NCBI GenBank assembly: GCA_000719695.1 | Contig: JOHN01000047.1 | Location: forward strand, 1 to 64,000 | From: Streptomyces sp. NRRL F-6131 | Lineage (GTDB): Bacteria; Actinomycetota; Actinomycetes; Streptomycetales; Streptomycetaceae | Direction: 5' to 3' | DNA length: 64,000 nucleotides | In this document: positions 41,700 through 51,157 of the stretch, in pieces | How the letters are laid out: every line of letters begins with the position of its first letter | Numbering within the stretch: position 1 is the first letter of the stretch | Position numbers and translations under genes: made by a program | The notes under the pieces: generated by a model | What the model saw: the letters and a program-made list of their open reading frames with translations, nothing else | The model's database searches: none | Told to the model about the DNA's origin: nothing

Positions 41700-44696
41700 A
41701 TGAGCCTCTCCCGCACCGGTGCGCGCTCCGGCGACCCCGCACCCCCGGCCGAGCCCCGCCGCCGCTTCGGACTGCGGCGCGGGCCGCAGCGCGCGCTGCC
41801 CGCCGGGGACACCCCCGACGCGCCCGGCCCCGACGCGCCCCTCCCCGTGCCGGCGCCCGCCCGCACGACGGAGCCGGGCCCGTCGGTGCTCCGCGAGGTC
41901 GGCCCGCACTTCGTGATCGCCTCCGCCACCGCCCGCGCGAGCGAGCTGAGGGCGGCGATCGGCGCCCTGCGACCCGTCCCCGACGCCGTCGTGGTGATCG
42001 CCGCCGCGCCGGACTCGGCCAAGGTCCTGCGCGACCGGATGACCGACCTCGGCGTGATCACCCGCGCCCGGGGCGCCACCCACCTGGTGCTCGCCGCCTC
42101 CGGACTGGCCGCCCTCGCCCCCAACGGCCGCCGCCCCGCCGAGGTGGTCGCCGAACGGTCCGGAGTGCCGGTCGTCGCCCCGGACGGCCTGGTGGAGATC
42201 ACCCCGGCCGGCCACCTCACCGTCAACGACCCCGAAGGCGCCGCCGCCCGCTCCTCGTGGTGGCGGTGCGAACCCGGCGGACAGCCCCGGCGGGTCGCCG
42301 GCACCATCGGCGCCGTCGCCCCCGTGGAACGGCGGCGCACCCGGCCGACCGCCTACGTCGAACCGCCCGCCGTCCCCGCCCCCGCCGGCCGCGGCCGGGC
42401 GGCCGCCGTGCGCGTCCTGCGGCTGCCCGCCGGCTTCTGGCTCACCGACCCGGCCGACCCGGCCACCACCCCGCTGCCCGACCTGCGGCTCGCCGCCGCC
42501 CCGCCCGGCACCGCCGTCGTCGTGATCGGCACCCCGACCCGCCCGGTGCTGCTGCCCGAGGACTTCGCCGAGGCCGTGCTCGCCCTGCCGCTCGGTTCCG
42601 ACCGCCCCCTGATCAGCGCCCCGTGGGCGGCCCCCGACGAACTCTCCGCGCTCACCGGCGCGCTGACCGCCCGGACCGCCCGGCCGGTGCAGGCCGCGAT
42701 CGGCCTGCCCGTCCTCGGCCACGGCGGCCCCACCTCGCGGGTCCTGGACCGCGAGGGCCGGCTCGGGTGGGAGCCGTTCCTGCTGCGCCTCTCCGCCGCC
42801 CCCGGCTGCCCCACCACGCCCGCCGCCTGGCGCAACGGCGGCGCCGACTGGCAAACCGCCGGGCCGGGCGTCTTCCGGGCCTTCCCGTACTGGGCGCTGG
42901 AGGCCGTCCCGGCCGGGCTCTGGCTCCGGCCCGAACCCCCGCACGTGCTCACCCCGCGCTTCCGGCGGCCCGAGCCGGCCCGACCGCTGCTGATCGTCGG
43001 GGAACGGGACCGCCCGGTCCCGGCCGACGCCTTCGAGGAGCTGGGCGCCCTCCTCGACCGGCTGCCGGCCGTCGGCGCCGAGGGTTTCGGGCTGCTCGTC
43101 CACGGGCTGCTGGAGCCCAGCGCCGAACGCGTCGGCCGGTTCGTCGCGCGCACCTACGAGCTGGAGTGGCTCGGCGCCGAACAGCCCCTGGACGGCCCGC
43201 CCGCCGTCGCCCCGGTGTCGTACGGCATCGGGGGGACGGGCGCGACCGGCCGGGCCGCCGCGCCGGGCCCGGCGGTGCCGGCGGCTCCGGCCGCGCCGGG
43301 CCCGGCGGTGCCGGCGGCTCCGGAGTCCCCGGCCGCCCTCGGGCCCGGCACCGCCCACCGGGTGCCGCCGGTCCCCGCACCGGCCGCCCTCCCCGAGGCC
43401 CCTGCCGAGTCCCGCGCCGAGTCGCGCCCCGAGCCTCGCGCCGAGCTGCCGACCGGACACCGGGTCCCGCCCGTTCCGGCCCCCGAACCCGATCCTGAAC
43501 CGGAGACCGAGCCCCTGCCGGAACCCGAGCTGGAGCCCCTCCCCGAGCCCGAGCCGGCACCGGTCCCGGTGCCGACGCCCGTCCGGGCCACCGCCGGGCC
43601 CGACGCCGCGCCGTCCCGCCGGGTGCCGCTCGCGACCGGCGAGCCGAGCATCCCGCCGACGGCCGGGACCGTCACCACCGCGGCCGCGTCCGGCCCGGGC
43701 GCCGGTGCACCCCTGCCCTTCCGGACCCCCGAGGTCCCCCCGGCCGAACCGGCCCCCGAACCCCCGGCGGCCGAGCCGCCGACCGTCCCCACCCCGCCCG
43801 ACGAGCCCTCTCCGCCCTCTCCGCCCTCTCCGCCTTCCCCACCGTCCCCGCTGTCCCCGCTGTCCCCGCCACCGGCCCGGTACTTCGACCTCGACGACTT
43901 CCCGGCCCCGGTCACCGCGAGCACCGCCGCCGAGCGCGACGCCGTCCGCACCCTGCTCGGCGACCACTACCACCGCTGCACCGGGCGACTGGACCAGCTC
44001 GCCACCCGCCTCCCCGGGCTGCGGGCCACCTCGCAGGACGACTTCAAGCCCGACCTGGCCGCCGTCCTGCTCCACCACACCGACACCGGCGTGCCCACCA
44101 CCCGGGCCGCGCTGGTGGCCGCCGCCCGGTCCGGCGACCCGGAGCTCCAGCCGTTCCTGCGCTGCCTCGGCGCCGGTCTGCGGCGGCTGCCGAGCCACCA
44201 CGGCGCGGTCCTGCTCGGCGCCGCGCCGGGCCCGGACCCCGAGTCCGTCCTGGCGCACTACCCGACCGGCCGACAGTTCCGGGAGCCGGCGCCACTGGCC
44301 GGACTGACCGCACCCGGCTCCGAACTCCCCGGCTCACCCGTGGAGTTCCTGGTCTGGTCGGCCACCGGCCGGCGCACGTCCGTCTTCGACACGGGCGACG
44401 GGCCGGCCGTGGCGGTGTTCCCGCCGGGCACGGCGTTCACCGTGGTCGGGCTGGTGACGGCCGACGGCGACCGCCCGGCCTGCGTCCTGCTCCGCGAGAC
44501 GGGCGGCGACCCGTCCGAGCGGAACCGCAACGCCCTGACCCGCCTGCGCGCCTGGCTGGAACGCCGCGCGGCCATGCCCCCCACCGAACGCCCCCGCGCG
44601 CCGTCCCCCGACCAGTTCCGCCTCACCCCGGGCACCCACCTCGACACGCCCACCCCCGACACCCCCGACACCCCGGACGTCGTCGAGGCGTCCTGA
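41700..44696 (+). CDS. Large hypothetical protein downstream of eccC, possible ART-like C-terminal fold
   Basis: 998 aa from ATG at 41700; no strong ribosome site is visible, so the exact start is uncertain. Residues about 60-510 look like a globular alpha/beta region (HFVIASATARASELRAAIGA, YWALEAVPAGLWLRPEP, ELGALLDRLPAVGAEGFGLL). A Pro/Glu/Ala linker with PSPPSPPSPP units spans about 515-720. The C-terminal 240 residues read as helix plus a beta region: LRRLPSHHGAVLLG, YPTGRQFREPAPL, VEFLVWSATGRRTSVFDTGD, VAVFPPGTAFTVVGL. That order resembles ADP-ribosyltransferase folds, but the usual catalytic ExE before the FPPGT strand is absent. The position after eccC suggests a T7SS accessory role. 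The function is unknown. Confidence 0.75.
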   Translation: MSLSRTGARSGDPAPPAEPRRRFGLRRGPQRALPAGDTPDAPGPDAPLPVPAPARTTEPGPSVLREVGPHFVIASATARASELRAAIGALRPVPDAVVVIAAAPDSAKVLRDRMTDLGVITRARGATHLVLAASGLAALAPNGRRPAEVVAERSGVPVVAPDGLVEITPAGHLTVNDPEGAAARSSWWRCEPGGQPRRVAGTIGAVAPVERRRTRPTAYVEPPAVPAPAGRGRAAAVRVLRLPAGFWLTDPADPATTPLPDLRLAAAPPGTAVVVIGTPTRPVLLPEDFAEAVLALPLGSDRPLISAPWAAPDELSALTGALTARTARPVQAAIGLPVLGHGGPTSRVLDREGRLGWEPFLLRLSAAPGCPTTPAAWRNGGADWQTAGPGVFRAFPYWALEAVPAGLWLRPEPPHVLTPRFRRPEPARPLLIVGERDRPVPADAFEELGALLDRLPAVGAEGFGLLVHGLLEPSAERVGRFVARTYELEWLGAEQPLDGPPAVAPVSYGIGGTGATGRAAAPGPAVPAAPAAPGPAVPAAPESPAALGPGTAHRVPPVPAPAALPEAPAESRAESRPEPRAELPTGHRVPPVPAPEPDPEPETEPLPEPELEPLPEPEPAPVPVPTPVRATAGPDAAPSRRVPLATGEPSIPPTAGTVTTAAASGPGAGAPLPFRTPEVPPAEPAPEPPAAEPPTVPTPPDEPSPPSPPSPPSPPSPLSPLSPPPARYFDLDDFPAPVTASTAAERDAVRTLLGDHYHRCTGRLDQLATRLPGLRATSQDDFKPDLAAVLLHHTDTGVPTTRAALVAAARSGDPELQPFLRCLGAGLRRLPSHHGAVLLGAAPGPDPESVLAHYPTGRQFREPAPLAGLTAPGSELPGSPVEFLVWSATGRRTSVFDTGDGPAVAVFPPGTAFTVVGLVTADGDRPACVLLRETGGDPSERNRNALTRLRAWLERRAAMPPTERPRAPSPDQFRLTPGTHLDTPTPDTPDTPDVVEAS

Positions 44697-44714
44697 CCGG
44701 GGCGTCCTGACCGA

Positions 44715-44755
44715 GCCCGGGGCCGGGGTCCGACGCGCGGACCCCGGCCCCGGGC
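44715..44755. terminator. Strong bidirectional terminator hairpin
   Basis: Perfect 18-base arms, GCCCGGGGCCGGGGTCCG (44715-44732) and its complement (44738-44755), enclose a 5-base loop. The hairpin lies between the stops of converging genes (44696 and 44764), so it can end both. Confidence 0.85.
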
Positions 44756-44763
44756 GTGCGGGG

Positions 44764-45465
44764 TCACCAGGTCCGTGCCCACTCCTCGGTGCCGGGCGCG
44801 GGGGCCGGGCCTTCGGCGGGCACGGTTCGGGGGGTCGGTGCGGGCCAGACGGCCGGGGTCACCCGTCCGGTCGGGAGGCGGCCCGCCTCGGCCCGGACCG
44901 CTTCCACCGGGGCTCCGTGCAGCGCCTCCCCGACCCGGGTGCCCGACAGCGGCACGCCCGTCACCGGCGCCGCCGGGACCGCCGGGACCGTCGTGCCCGG
45001 GGTGACGGCGGGCACCGACCCGACGCCCGGGCGGACGCCCGTGCCGAAGTCCGCGCCGCCGGAGCTGGTCCGCAGGCCGCCGCGGGTGGCCGGGCCCACC
45101 GCGTCGGCGACGGACGGTGCCGCGAGCGGGCGCTCGGCGACCGACGCGGAGAGGCGCAGGACGAAGTTGCGTTCGGTCGGGTCACCCTGCGGCCAGTCGC
45201 AGTCCTTGCTGCGCACGATCCGGCTGCGCAGGCCCCCGGAGGTCTGCCACGGGTACGGCAGCACCCGGACGTTGGGCCGCCAGCCGACGCCGGGCACGCA
45301 GTGCTGCAGCTCCAGCTCCCACTCGTCGGCCCGCACGTCCAGCGAGGCCCCGATCCGCCCCTCCAGCACCTGGGTGCCGTACGGGGTGCGCACCACGGCG
45401 CGCTGCTCGAAGTACGCGTCCTTGTCGAGGACGGTGATCCGCAGCGGCCCGTTCATTCGCAGCAT
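44764..45465 (-). CDS. Hypothetical protein next to the ESX locus
   Basis: 233 aa from ATG at 45465, preceded by GGAAGG. Residues 1-110 look like a compact beta-rich domain (LRITVLDKDAYFEQRAVVRT, GRIGASLDVRADEWELELQH, ERNFVLRLSASVAERPL), followed by a Pro/Ala/Thr/Val-rich tail with no hydrophobic segment. There is no signal peptide. It converges on the 998-aa gene across a strong terminator. No family was recognised. Confidence 0.75.
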   Translation of the reverse strand: MLRMNGPLRITVLDKDAYFEQRAVVRTPYGTQVLEGRIGASLDVRADEWELELQHCVPGVGWRPNVRVLPYPWQTSGGLRSRIVRSKDCDWPQGDPTERNFVLRLSASVAERPLAAPSVADAVGPATRGGLRTSSGGADFGTGVRPGVGSVPAVTPGTTVPAVPAAPVTGVPLSGTRVGEALHGAPVEAVRAEAGRLPTGRVTPAVWPAPTPRTVPAEGPAPAPGTEEWARTW

Positions 45466-46167
45466 GGTCGCCCTTCCCGGCGGTCGAATCCCGCGGCGCC
45501 GACACAGCCCCGCATCCTGGTCGACGGGGCGTGCGGAGGCCCGGGTTCAACGCCCGTGGGCCGGTGAACCCGTCAGCGCGCCCCGGCCGTTGAACATCGG
45601 GTGGCGGGTCGTTCCGGCCCCCGCTCCGGAGCCCGGGCCGCGCGTCACGACGCCCGCCACGGCGGCCCTCCCGGCGGCCTCCGCACCGGGTTCCCGTTCG
45701 GGCAGGGCACCCCTCCCGATCGCGCACTCCTCCCGAACGGCCGGGCACGCGCTCCGCCCGGACGACCAGCGGGGCCGGCCCCGCCGCTGGGACCTTCGTC
45801 CCACTCCGCCGTCTGGGGCCCACCCGCTCGCCCCGCCCGCGGCCACCGCGCCTCGCCCCGGGCGGGCGCGCGGGTCCGCCCGGCCCCGGCCCTCGTACGC
45901 ACCCGCCGGACACCGCTCCACCGGCCGCGCGGCCCGGCCGCGGTGAGCGGACCGGGTGGACGCGCCGTCCACGACCGATCGGGGACCACCGTCCCTCCGC
46001 GGGTGAGGGTGGGACGAACCGGCTCCCGTCAACCCCCCGGCCGGACAGATCCCCACCATTCGCGAAATCGGCCACCGAACGTCACAAGACGACCCTCCAG
46101 CGTGGCTAGACTGCGCCCCGCACAGGGATGGAGACCCTCGTCCACCCGCTCTCACCAGGGAGGATCC
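45466..46167. other. Long intergenic region upstream of the SARP gene
   Basis: About 700 bases between a leftward gene start (45465) and the SARP start (46168). Frames on both strands stay open because of GC content, but their translations are Arg/Pro/Gly-rich with no ordered motif, and no ribosome site precedes a start. I see no gene. The last 80 bases are more AT-rich and probably hold the SARP promoter (TAGACT at 46107-46112 is a possible -10). Confidence 0.5.
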
Positions 46168-49100
46168 GTGTTCGTTCGGCTGCTGGGCCCGGTGGAACTG
46201 CGGACCGCCGACGGCCGGTCCGTCGAGCCCGCCGCCGCCAAGCGGCGCGCCACGCTGGCTCTGCTGGCGCTCGAACTCGGCCGCACCGTCCCGGTCGGGC
46301 GCTTCTTCGAACTGCTCTGGGGGGACGCTCCCCCGGCCCGGGCGCGGGCCGCGCTGCAGGGCCACATAGCCGCGCTGCGCAAGCTGATCGCCGGCACGGA
46401 GCTCGTCCTGTCGACCCGCCCGCCGGGCTACCGGCTGGACGGCCCGGCGGACGCGGTGGACGCCCTGCTGTTCGACGACCTGGTCGCCCGGGCCGCCGCC
46501 GAGAGCGCGCCGGACGGCGACGAGGCCGCGGCCGGGCTGCTGCGCCGGGCGCTCGGCCTGTGGCAGGGGCCCACCGCCCTCGCCGACCTGCCCGAGACCG
46601 ACCTGCGGGACGCCCTCGCCGACCGCCTGCGGAAGGACCGGACGCTCGCCCTGGAGGCCTGGGCCGATCGTCTGCTCCGGTTGGGCCTGGGCGCGGACGC
46701 GGTGTCGGAGCTCGACCGCGCGCTGGAGGCCGACCCGTGGAACGAGGCGCTCGCCGCGCAGTTGGTGCTCTGCCTGAACCAGTCCGGGCGCTCGTGGGAC
46801 GCGCTGGACGTCTACCACCGCACCCGTCGTCGGCTGGCCGCGGACCTGGGCGTCGGACCGGGCAGCGCCCTGCGGTCGGCGGTGTCGGGCGTGCTCGCCG
46901 AGGAACCGGCGCGCCGACCCGGCCAGGGCCCGGGTCCCGGCCAGGAACCCGTCCGTGTCCTCGGTCGGCCCCGGTCCGGCACGCCCACCCGGGCCGAGGA
47001 GACCGGCGGGACCGGCACGCCCGCCCGGGCCGCCGCGCGGTCGGCGGCAACCACGATGCCGTTCGCGAGCTGCAAGCCCACCTCGCGCACCACCACCCCC
47101 GCACCGCCCGAGCGCCCCGGGCCCGCTGCCGCGCACGCCGCGCACCCCGCGCCGCCCACTGAACCGCCCGCCCCGAGCGACCGGTTCGCTGCCGCCCCCG
47201 TCACGTCCACCGCCCCGGACCAACTCCCGCGCCCGCCCGCCGGTTTCGTCGGCCGGACGGCCGAACTCCGCTGGCTGTCGGACCGGTTCACCGGACCGCA
47301 CCCCGTCGGCGGCCCCGGCGGCCCCGGCGTCCTGGTCGGCCCGGCCGGTACCGGCAAGACCGCCACCGCTCTGCAGTGGGCGCACGAGGCGGCCGCCGGT
47401 TACCCGGACGGGCGGCTCTTCGCCGACCTCAACGGCTTCGGCCCGGGCCGCCCCGTCGAACCCGCCGCCGTCCTGGGCCGGTTCCTGCTGGCCCTGGGGG
47501 TCCCGGAGGCCGAGCTGCCCGAGGACCGGGCGGCCCGCGCCGCGCTCTTCCGCTCGCTCAGCCGCGACCGCCGCCTCCTGGTGGTGCTGGACGACGTCCC
47601 GGACGCCCGGTCCCTGGCCGACCTGCTGCCCGCCGGTCCCGGCAGCGCGACCGTGGTCACCAGCCGCAGCACCCTGGAGGACCTGGTGGTCACCGAGGGC
47701 GCCGGCCTGCTGCGGCTCGGCCCGCTGCCCGCCGAGGAGGCCGGCCACCTGCTGGCCCGTCTGCTCGGCCCCCGGGTGGCCGCCGAACCCGAGGCCGCCG
47801 CCCGACTGGCCGAGCTCTGCGGCCGGCTGCCGCTCGCCCTGCGGATCGCCGCCGCCCGGCTGGCCACCCACCCCGCGTGGGCGATCGCCGACCTGGTGCC
47901 CGAACTCGCCGACGAGCGGACCAGGCTGCACGCCCTGGACACCCGGGGCAGCAGCAGCCTGCGCGCCGCCCTCGACGCGACGCTCCGTCACATGTCCGAC
48001 GCAGCAGCCCACTTGCTGGCCCTGCTCGCCGTCCACCCGGGCGCCGAGACGGACGTCCCGGCGGCGGCGGCACTGCTCGGCTCCTCCCCCGCCGAGGCCC
48101 GCGGCGCGCTGTCCGCGCTCGCCGCGCACCACCTGCTCACCGAGATCTCTCCCGGCCGGTACCGCCGCTGCGACCTGATCCGGCTGTACGGCGCCGAACT
48201 CCTGGACAAGCGGCACGCCGCCGAACGGGGCGCGGCCACCGCCGCGCTCGCCGACCACTACCTGGCGACGGTGGCCCACGGCGCGGCCCTGCTCCAGCCC
48301 GCCCCCGGCGCCGAGCCGCCCGCCCCGGGCGGCCGCGTCCCGGCCCAGCGGGCCGCCGGCGACCGCACCGCCCGACCCCATCTGTCCACCGTCCGCTCGA
48401 TCCTGGACTGGTTCCGGACCGAGGAGCCGACCGTCCGCGGACTGGTCGCCGCCGCCTCCGAGAGCGGCGACCACGACCGTTCGTGGCGGCTCGCCTACCG
48501 CGCCGACGGCCTCTACTACAGCGTCGGGCGCCGCACCGACCGGCTGGCCTGTCTGCGCACCGGACTCGACGCCGCCGGCCGTACCGGTGACCCGGCCGCC
48601 GTGGCCGCGATGGAGGCGGTGACGGCCCGCGCCCTGTCCGGCCGGGGCCGGACGGCGGAGGCGCACCGGCTGGCCGGCCGGGCGGTCGACCGCAGCTCCG
48701 GCACGGTCGACGCGGTCCGGGTGCAGGCGCTCACCGTGCTGGCCGTCACCACGGCCGCCGGCGGGCGGCCCGCCGAGGCGGTCCGGCTGGGCGAGCGGGC
48801 GATCGCCCTCGCGGAGGCGCACGGCCACGCCGAGCACGCCCCGTACGCGCTCAGCAACACCGCCGGTCTGTACGGCCTCGCCGGCGATCCGGCGCGCGCG
48901 CTGCGGCGCGCCCGGGAGGCCCGCGCGCTGCTCGTCGAGCACCCGCTGGCCGTCTTCCACCTCTCGGCGATGATCAACGAGGCGCACGCCCTCCAACTGC
49001 TCGGCCGGTACGGCGACGCCGAGGAGGCCTGGCGGCAGACCTTGGAGCGCTGCCGGTTCGCCGGTGCCGTCCATCTGCACGCGGTGGCCGAGCGCCACTT

Positions 49101-49239
49101 CGCCGACTTCCTGCTGGCCACCGGCCGCGCCCCGGAGGCCGTCGGCACCCTCCGCGCGGCGCGTGGCCTGTACGGGCTGCTCGGCGACACCACGGTCGTC
49201 CGCGCGCTGGACGAGCGGCTGGCGGCCCTGGCCGGCTGA
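46168..49239 (+). CDS. AfsR/SARP-family transcriptional regulator with NB-ARC and TPR domains
   Basis: 1023 aa from GTG at 46168 with AGGGAGGAT upstream. Residues 1-90 are an OmpR-like winged helix (FVRLLGPVELRTADGRSV, KRRATLALLALELGRTVP, ALQGHIAALRKLI). Residues 95-245 are the bacterial transcriptional activation domain (LGLGADAVSELDRALEADPW, DALDVYHRTRRRLAADLGVG). A Pro/Ala linker precedes an NB-ARC/AAA ATPase with P-loop GPAGTGKTA (Lys397) and Walker B LLVVLDD. TPR-like helices fill about residues 690-1020. SARP regulators activate secondary metabolism and development genes. No biosynthetic cluster lies beside it, so its target may be the ESX locus or distant genes. Confidence 0.92.
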   Translation: MFVRLLGPVELRTADGRSVEPAAAKRRATLALLALELGRTVPVGRFFELLWGDAPPARARAALQGHIAALRKLIAGTELVLSTRPPGYRLDGPADAVDALLFDDLVARAAAESAPDGDEAAAGLLRRALGLWQGPTALADLPETDLRDALADRLRKDRTLALEAWADRLLRLGLGADAVSELDRALEADPWNEALAAQLVLCLNQSGRSWDALDVYHRTRRRLAADLGVGPGSALRSAVSGVLAEEPARRPGQGPGPGQEPVRVLGRPRSGTPTRAEETGGTGTPARAAARSAATTMPFASCKPTSRTTTPAPPERPGPAAAHAAHPAPPTEPPAPSDRFAAAPVTSTAPDQLPRPPAGFVGRTAELRWLSDRFTGPHPVGGPGGPGVLVGPAGTGKTATALQWAHEAAAGYPDGRLFADLNGFGPGRPVEPAAVLGRFLLALGVPEAELPEDRAARAALFRSLSRDRRLLVVLDDVPDARSLADLLPAGPGSATVVTSRSTLEDLVVTEGAGLLRLGPLPAEEAGHLLARLLGPRVAAEPEAAARLAELCGRLPLALRIAAARLATHPAWAIADLVPELADERTRLHALDTRGSSSLRAALDATLRHMSDAAAHLLALLAVHPGAETDVPAAAALLGSSPAEARGALSALAAHHLLTEISPGRYRRCDLIRLYGAELLDKRHAAERGAATAALADHYLATVAHGAALLQPAPGAEPPAPGGRVPAQRAAGDRTARPHLSTVRSILDWFRTEEPTVRGLVAAASESGDHDRSWRLAYRADGLYYSVGRRTDRLACLRTGLDAAGRTGDPAAVAAMEAVTARALSGRGRTAEAHRLAGRAVDRSSGTVDAVRVQALTVLAVTTAAGGRPAEAVRLGERAIALAEAHGHAEHAPYALSNTAGLYGLAGDPARALRRAREARALLVEHPLAVFHLSAMINEAHALQLLGRYGDAEEAWRQTLERCRFAGAVHLHAVAERHFADFLLATGRAPEAVGTLRAARGLYGLLGDTTVVRALDERLAALAG

Positions 49240-49310
49240 GCACCGCGGACGCCGGGTCCCCCACCCCGGACGCCGTGCGCGGTCCTCGACCGGGCGGCGC
49301 TCGCCGCGGA

Positions 49311-49376
49311 GCCGCACTCACCGCCCGACCGCACTCACCGCCCGACCGCGCTCACCGCCCGGCCGCGCTCACCGGG
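49311..49376. repeat. 17-bp tandem repeat between SARP gene and downstream gene
   Basis: About three copies of a unit reading CTCACCGCCCGACCGCG lie in the convergent gap and run into the stop region of the next gene. They may form part of the gene ends. Confidence 0.6.
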
Positions 49377-49875
49377 CCTCGCGGACCGCTCCCTTCACCA
49401 GCTCCGCCGTCAGCAGCGTCACGCCGTCCTCGCCGAAGCGGTGCAGCAGCAGCGCCACCCACCCCACGGCCTCCGCCCGTTCGGTCGCCGTCCAGGCCGC
49501 CGCGGACGGGTGCTCGTCCACCACCAGCGCCTCGGCGATCATCCGGAGCCCGTCCGGGACCGCCGGCCGTGCCCCGGACCGCCCCGGCTCGCCGCCGGCC
49601 AGTCGCCGGGCCGCCGCGACGACCACCGCCGCTTCGGCCGGGGGCACCGCCCACCCGCCGCCGACGCGTTCCGCCTCGCCCCGTCCGACGTCGCCCCGTC
49701 CGCCGCCCTCGCCCCGGCCGTCCTGGCCCCGGCCGTCCTGGCCCTGTCCGTCGACCTCGCCCCGTCCGTCGTCGCCGGGCCCGCCCTCGCCCCGGCCGTC
49801 GCCGTCCGGCCGCTCGGCCGCGAGCCACCCCGCGACCAGCTCCCGGACTCCCGCCTCACCAGCCTCTTCCGCCAT
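49369..49875 (-). CDS. Hypothetical protein with Gly/Asp/Arg repeat insert
   Basis: About 168 aa from the ATG at 49875 (MAEEAGEAGVRELVAGWLAA); an upstream in-frame start at 49941 adds a Met/Val-rich lead that looks unlikely. A short helical N-terminus, a low-complexity insert (GQDGRGQDGRGEGG type) and a helical C-terminus (PPAEAAVVVAAARRLAG, ERAEAVGWVALLLHRFGEDG) are visible. No family was recognised. The C-terminal part looks like a real folded domain, and the insert is a coding minisatellite. It converges on the SARP gene. Confidence 0.55.
   Translation of the reverse strand: MAEEAGEAGVRELVAGWLAAERPDGDGRGEGGPGDDGRGEVDGQGQDGRGQDGRGEGGGRGDVGRGEAERVGGGWAVPPAEAAVVVAAARRLAGGEPGRSGARPAVPDGLRMIAEALVVDEHPSAAAWTATERAEAVGWVALLLHRFGEDGVTLLTAELVKGAVREAR
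49690..49815 (-). repeat. Coding minisatellite (Gly/Asp/Arg/Gln)
   Basis: Imperfect 15-base units built on CGTCCTGGCCCCGGC/CGCCCCGTCCGTC give repeated GQDGR and GRGE motifs in the hypothetical protein at 49369-49875. It is likely variable between strains. Confidence 0.55.
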
Positions 49876-50018
49876 GGCGGCCAGCTTGCCAGCACCGCGT
49901 CCCGCGGTCATCACCATCATGGTGACGAGTACGGCTGTCACCCCGCCCGGCGTTCACCGAAGGCCCCGATCGGCACGGCGGCGGGTTGCGGACGGCGGGC
50001 TCGCTCGTTGTCCAGGTC

Positions 50019-50234
50019 ATGAACCATGACCAGCTGCCCCCGCCGCGCACCAAAGACGAAACGTTTCTCCACGATGCGCCGATCTTCCACCGGCTCGCGC
50101 GCCTCTGGCTCGACGCCGGACGCACCGTCCCCGGGCGGCCCGACCAGGAGTGGCAGCACCTGACCGAACCGCCCAGGTTCCACCCGCCCGGCGGCACCAC
50201 GCCACCCCCGGCACCGCCCGGTGCCGCCTGGTGA
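50019..50234 (+). CDS. Small hypothetical protein
   Basis: 71 aa from ATG at 50019 (MNHDQLPPPRTKDETFLHDA); a longer frame begins at 49986 without better signals. A short helical centre (APIFHRLARLWLDAGRTVPG, then DQEW) is followed by a Pro-rich tail. It has ordered, non-repetitive sequence, unlike shadow frames in this DNA. It converges with the DinB-like gene. No family was recognised. Confidence 0.5.
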   Translation: MNHDQLPPPRTKDETFLHDAPIFHRLARLWLDAGRTVPGRPDQEWQHLTEPPRFHPPGGTTPPPAPPGAAW

Positions 50235-50260
50235 ACCCGACGTGATCCGGAAGAGACCCC

Positions 50261-50839
50261 CTACGCGCCGACCACCCCGTCGATCGCCTCCCGCAGGAAG
50301 TCCGCGTGCCCGTTGTGCCGCGCGTACTCGTGGATCAGGTGCAGCATCACCAGCCGCAGCGAGACCTCCGCCCCCCAGCGCGGCTGGTACCCGGTGACGT
50401 CCAGCGACTCCGCCTCCCGCTCGATCCGCCGGGCGTGCGCGACCTCGGTCTCCCAGGCCGCGAACGCCTCGGCCCGGTCCGCCCCGCTCGCGTCGTACGC
50501 GGCCTGGTAGTCGCCCTCGGCGGACCACACCAGCGGGACGTCCTCCCCGTCGATGACCCGCCGGAACCAGGTCCGCTCGACCTCCGCCATGTGCCGCACC
50601 AGCCCGAGCAGCGTCAGGGTCGACGGCGGGCTCGAGCGCAGCCTCAGCTGTTCGTCCGTCAGTCCGGCGCACTTCATCGCCAGCGTCCCCCGGTGGAAGT
50701 CCAGGAACGCCCGGAGCGTCTCGCGCTCGCCCCCGGTCAGCGGCGGCGCGATCCGCACGTCCGCCGTACCCGCTCCGGCCCCGGCCCCGGCCCCGGCCCC
50801 CGTCCCCGTCCCCGTCCCCGTCCCCGTGCCCATCCCCAT
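50261..50839 (-). CDS. DinB/DUF664-family protein (mycothiol-dependent type)
   Basis: 192 aa from ATG at 50839 (MGMGTG) with GAGGAG 4 bases upstream. After a curious Gly-Thr/Gly-Ala dipeptide run (residues 2-28) comes a four-helix DinB-like domain: ETLRAFLDFHRGTLAMKCAG, TLTLLGLVRHMAEVERTWF and MLHLIHEYARHNGHADFL. The spaced histidines (RHMAEVE, HEYARHNGH) are the expected metal ligands. Proteins of this group act as thiol transferases or metal-dependent detoxifiers, and in actinobacteria many use mycothiol. The substrate is unknown. It is divergent from a methyltransferase gene. Confidence 0.85.
   Translation of the reverse strand: MGMGTGTGTGTGTGAGAGAGAGAGTADVRIAPPLTGGERETLRAFLDFHRGTLAMKCAGLTDEQLRLRSSPPSTLTLLGLVRHMAEVERTWFRRVIDGEDVPLVWSAEGDYQAAYDASGADRAEAFAAWETEVAHARRIEREAESLDVTGYQPRWGAEVSLRLVMLHLIHEYARHNGHADFLREAIDGVVGA
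50750..50835 (-). repeat. Dipeptide-coding microsatellite at the start of the DinB gene
   Basis: Six-base units (CCCCGT, then CCGGCC) encode Gly-Thr and Gly-Ala pairs right after the start codon. Changes in copy number would keep the frame and alter only the N-terminal tail. Confidence 0.7.
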
Positions 50840-51157
50840 GACGCTCCTCGTTTCCGTCGGATCCGAACGATCGGCGCCCAGTCTTCCAGCCCGCCGCGCC
50901 GGCCCGCCCACGATTTTCCCGCCCCACCGACCCCGCGGGACACGCGCCTTCCCGGGCCGGTCGAACTCCGCTCCGACCTCGCGAAACCACTCCCTTCGGG
51001 TAGTTCCACCTCCGGCCGGTTTGGGTACGTACTGCGGCGCGCGCCCGCGGGAACCAGGAGCGCCCGAGCACCGGGCCCCTCCCCCGCCCGTCGCCGCCCA
51101 CCGGTCGCCGCCGTCACCCCGGCCGCCACCACGACACACGAGGAGCCCGAGCGAGCC
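50840..51157. other. Divergent intergenic region, DinB gene / methyltransferase gene
   Basis: 318 bases between two divergent starts. It should hold both promoters. Frames crossing it have no ordered sequence. No clear operator or promoter pair was identified. Confidence 0.4.

Noticed and set aside
37941..44258. 2,105-codon minus-strand frame opposite eccC and the 998-aa gene
   Set aside because: It is antisense to an unmistakable eccC with three Walker motifs. Its translation is Gly/Arg/Val-rich without motifs.
45601..46167. Upstream in-frame extension of the SARP protein (189 codons)
   Set aside because: The winged-helix domain begins at the GTG at 46168, which has a strong ribosome site. 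The extension is Arg/Pro/Gly-rich without homology to SARP N-termini.
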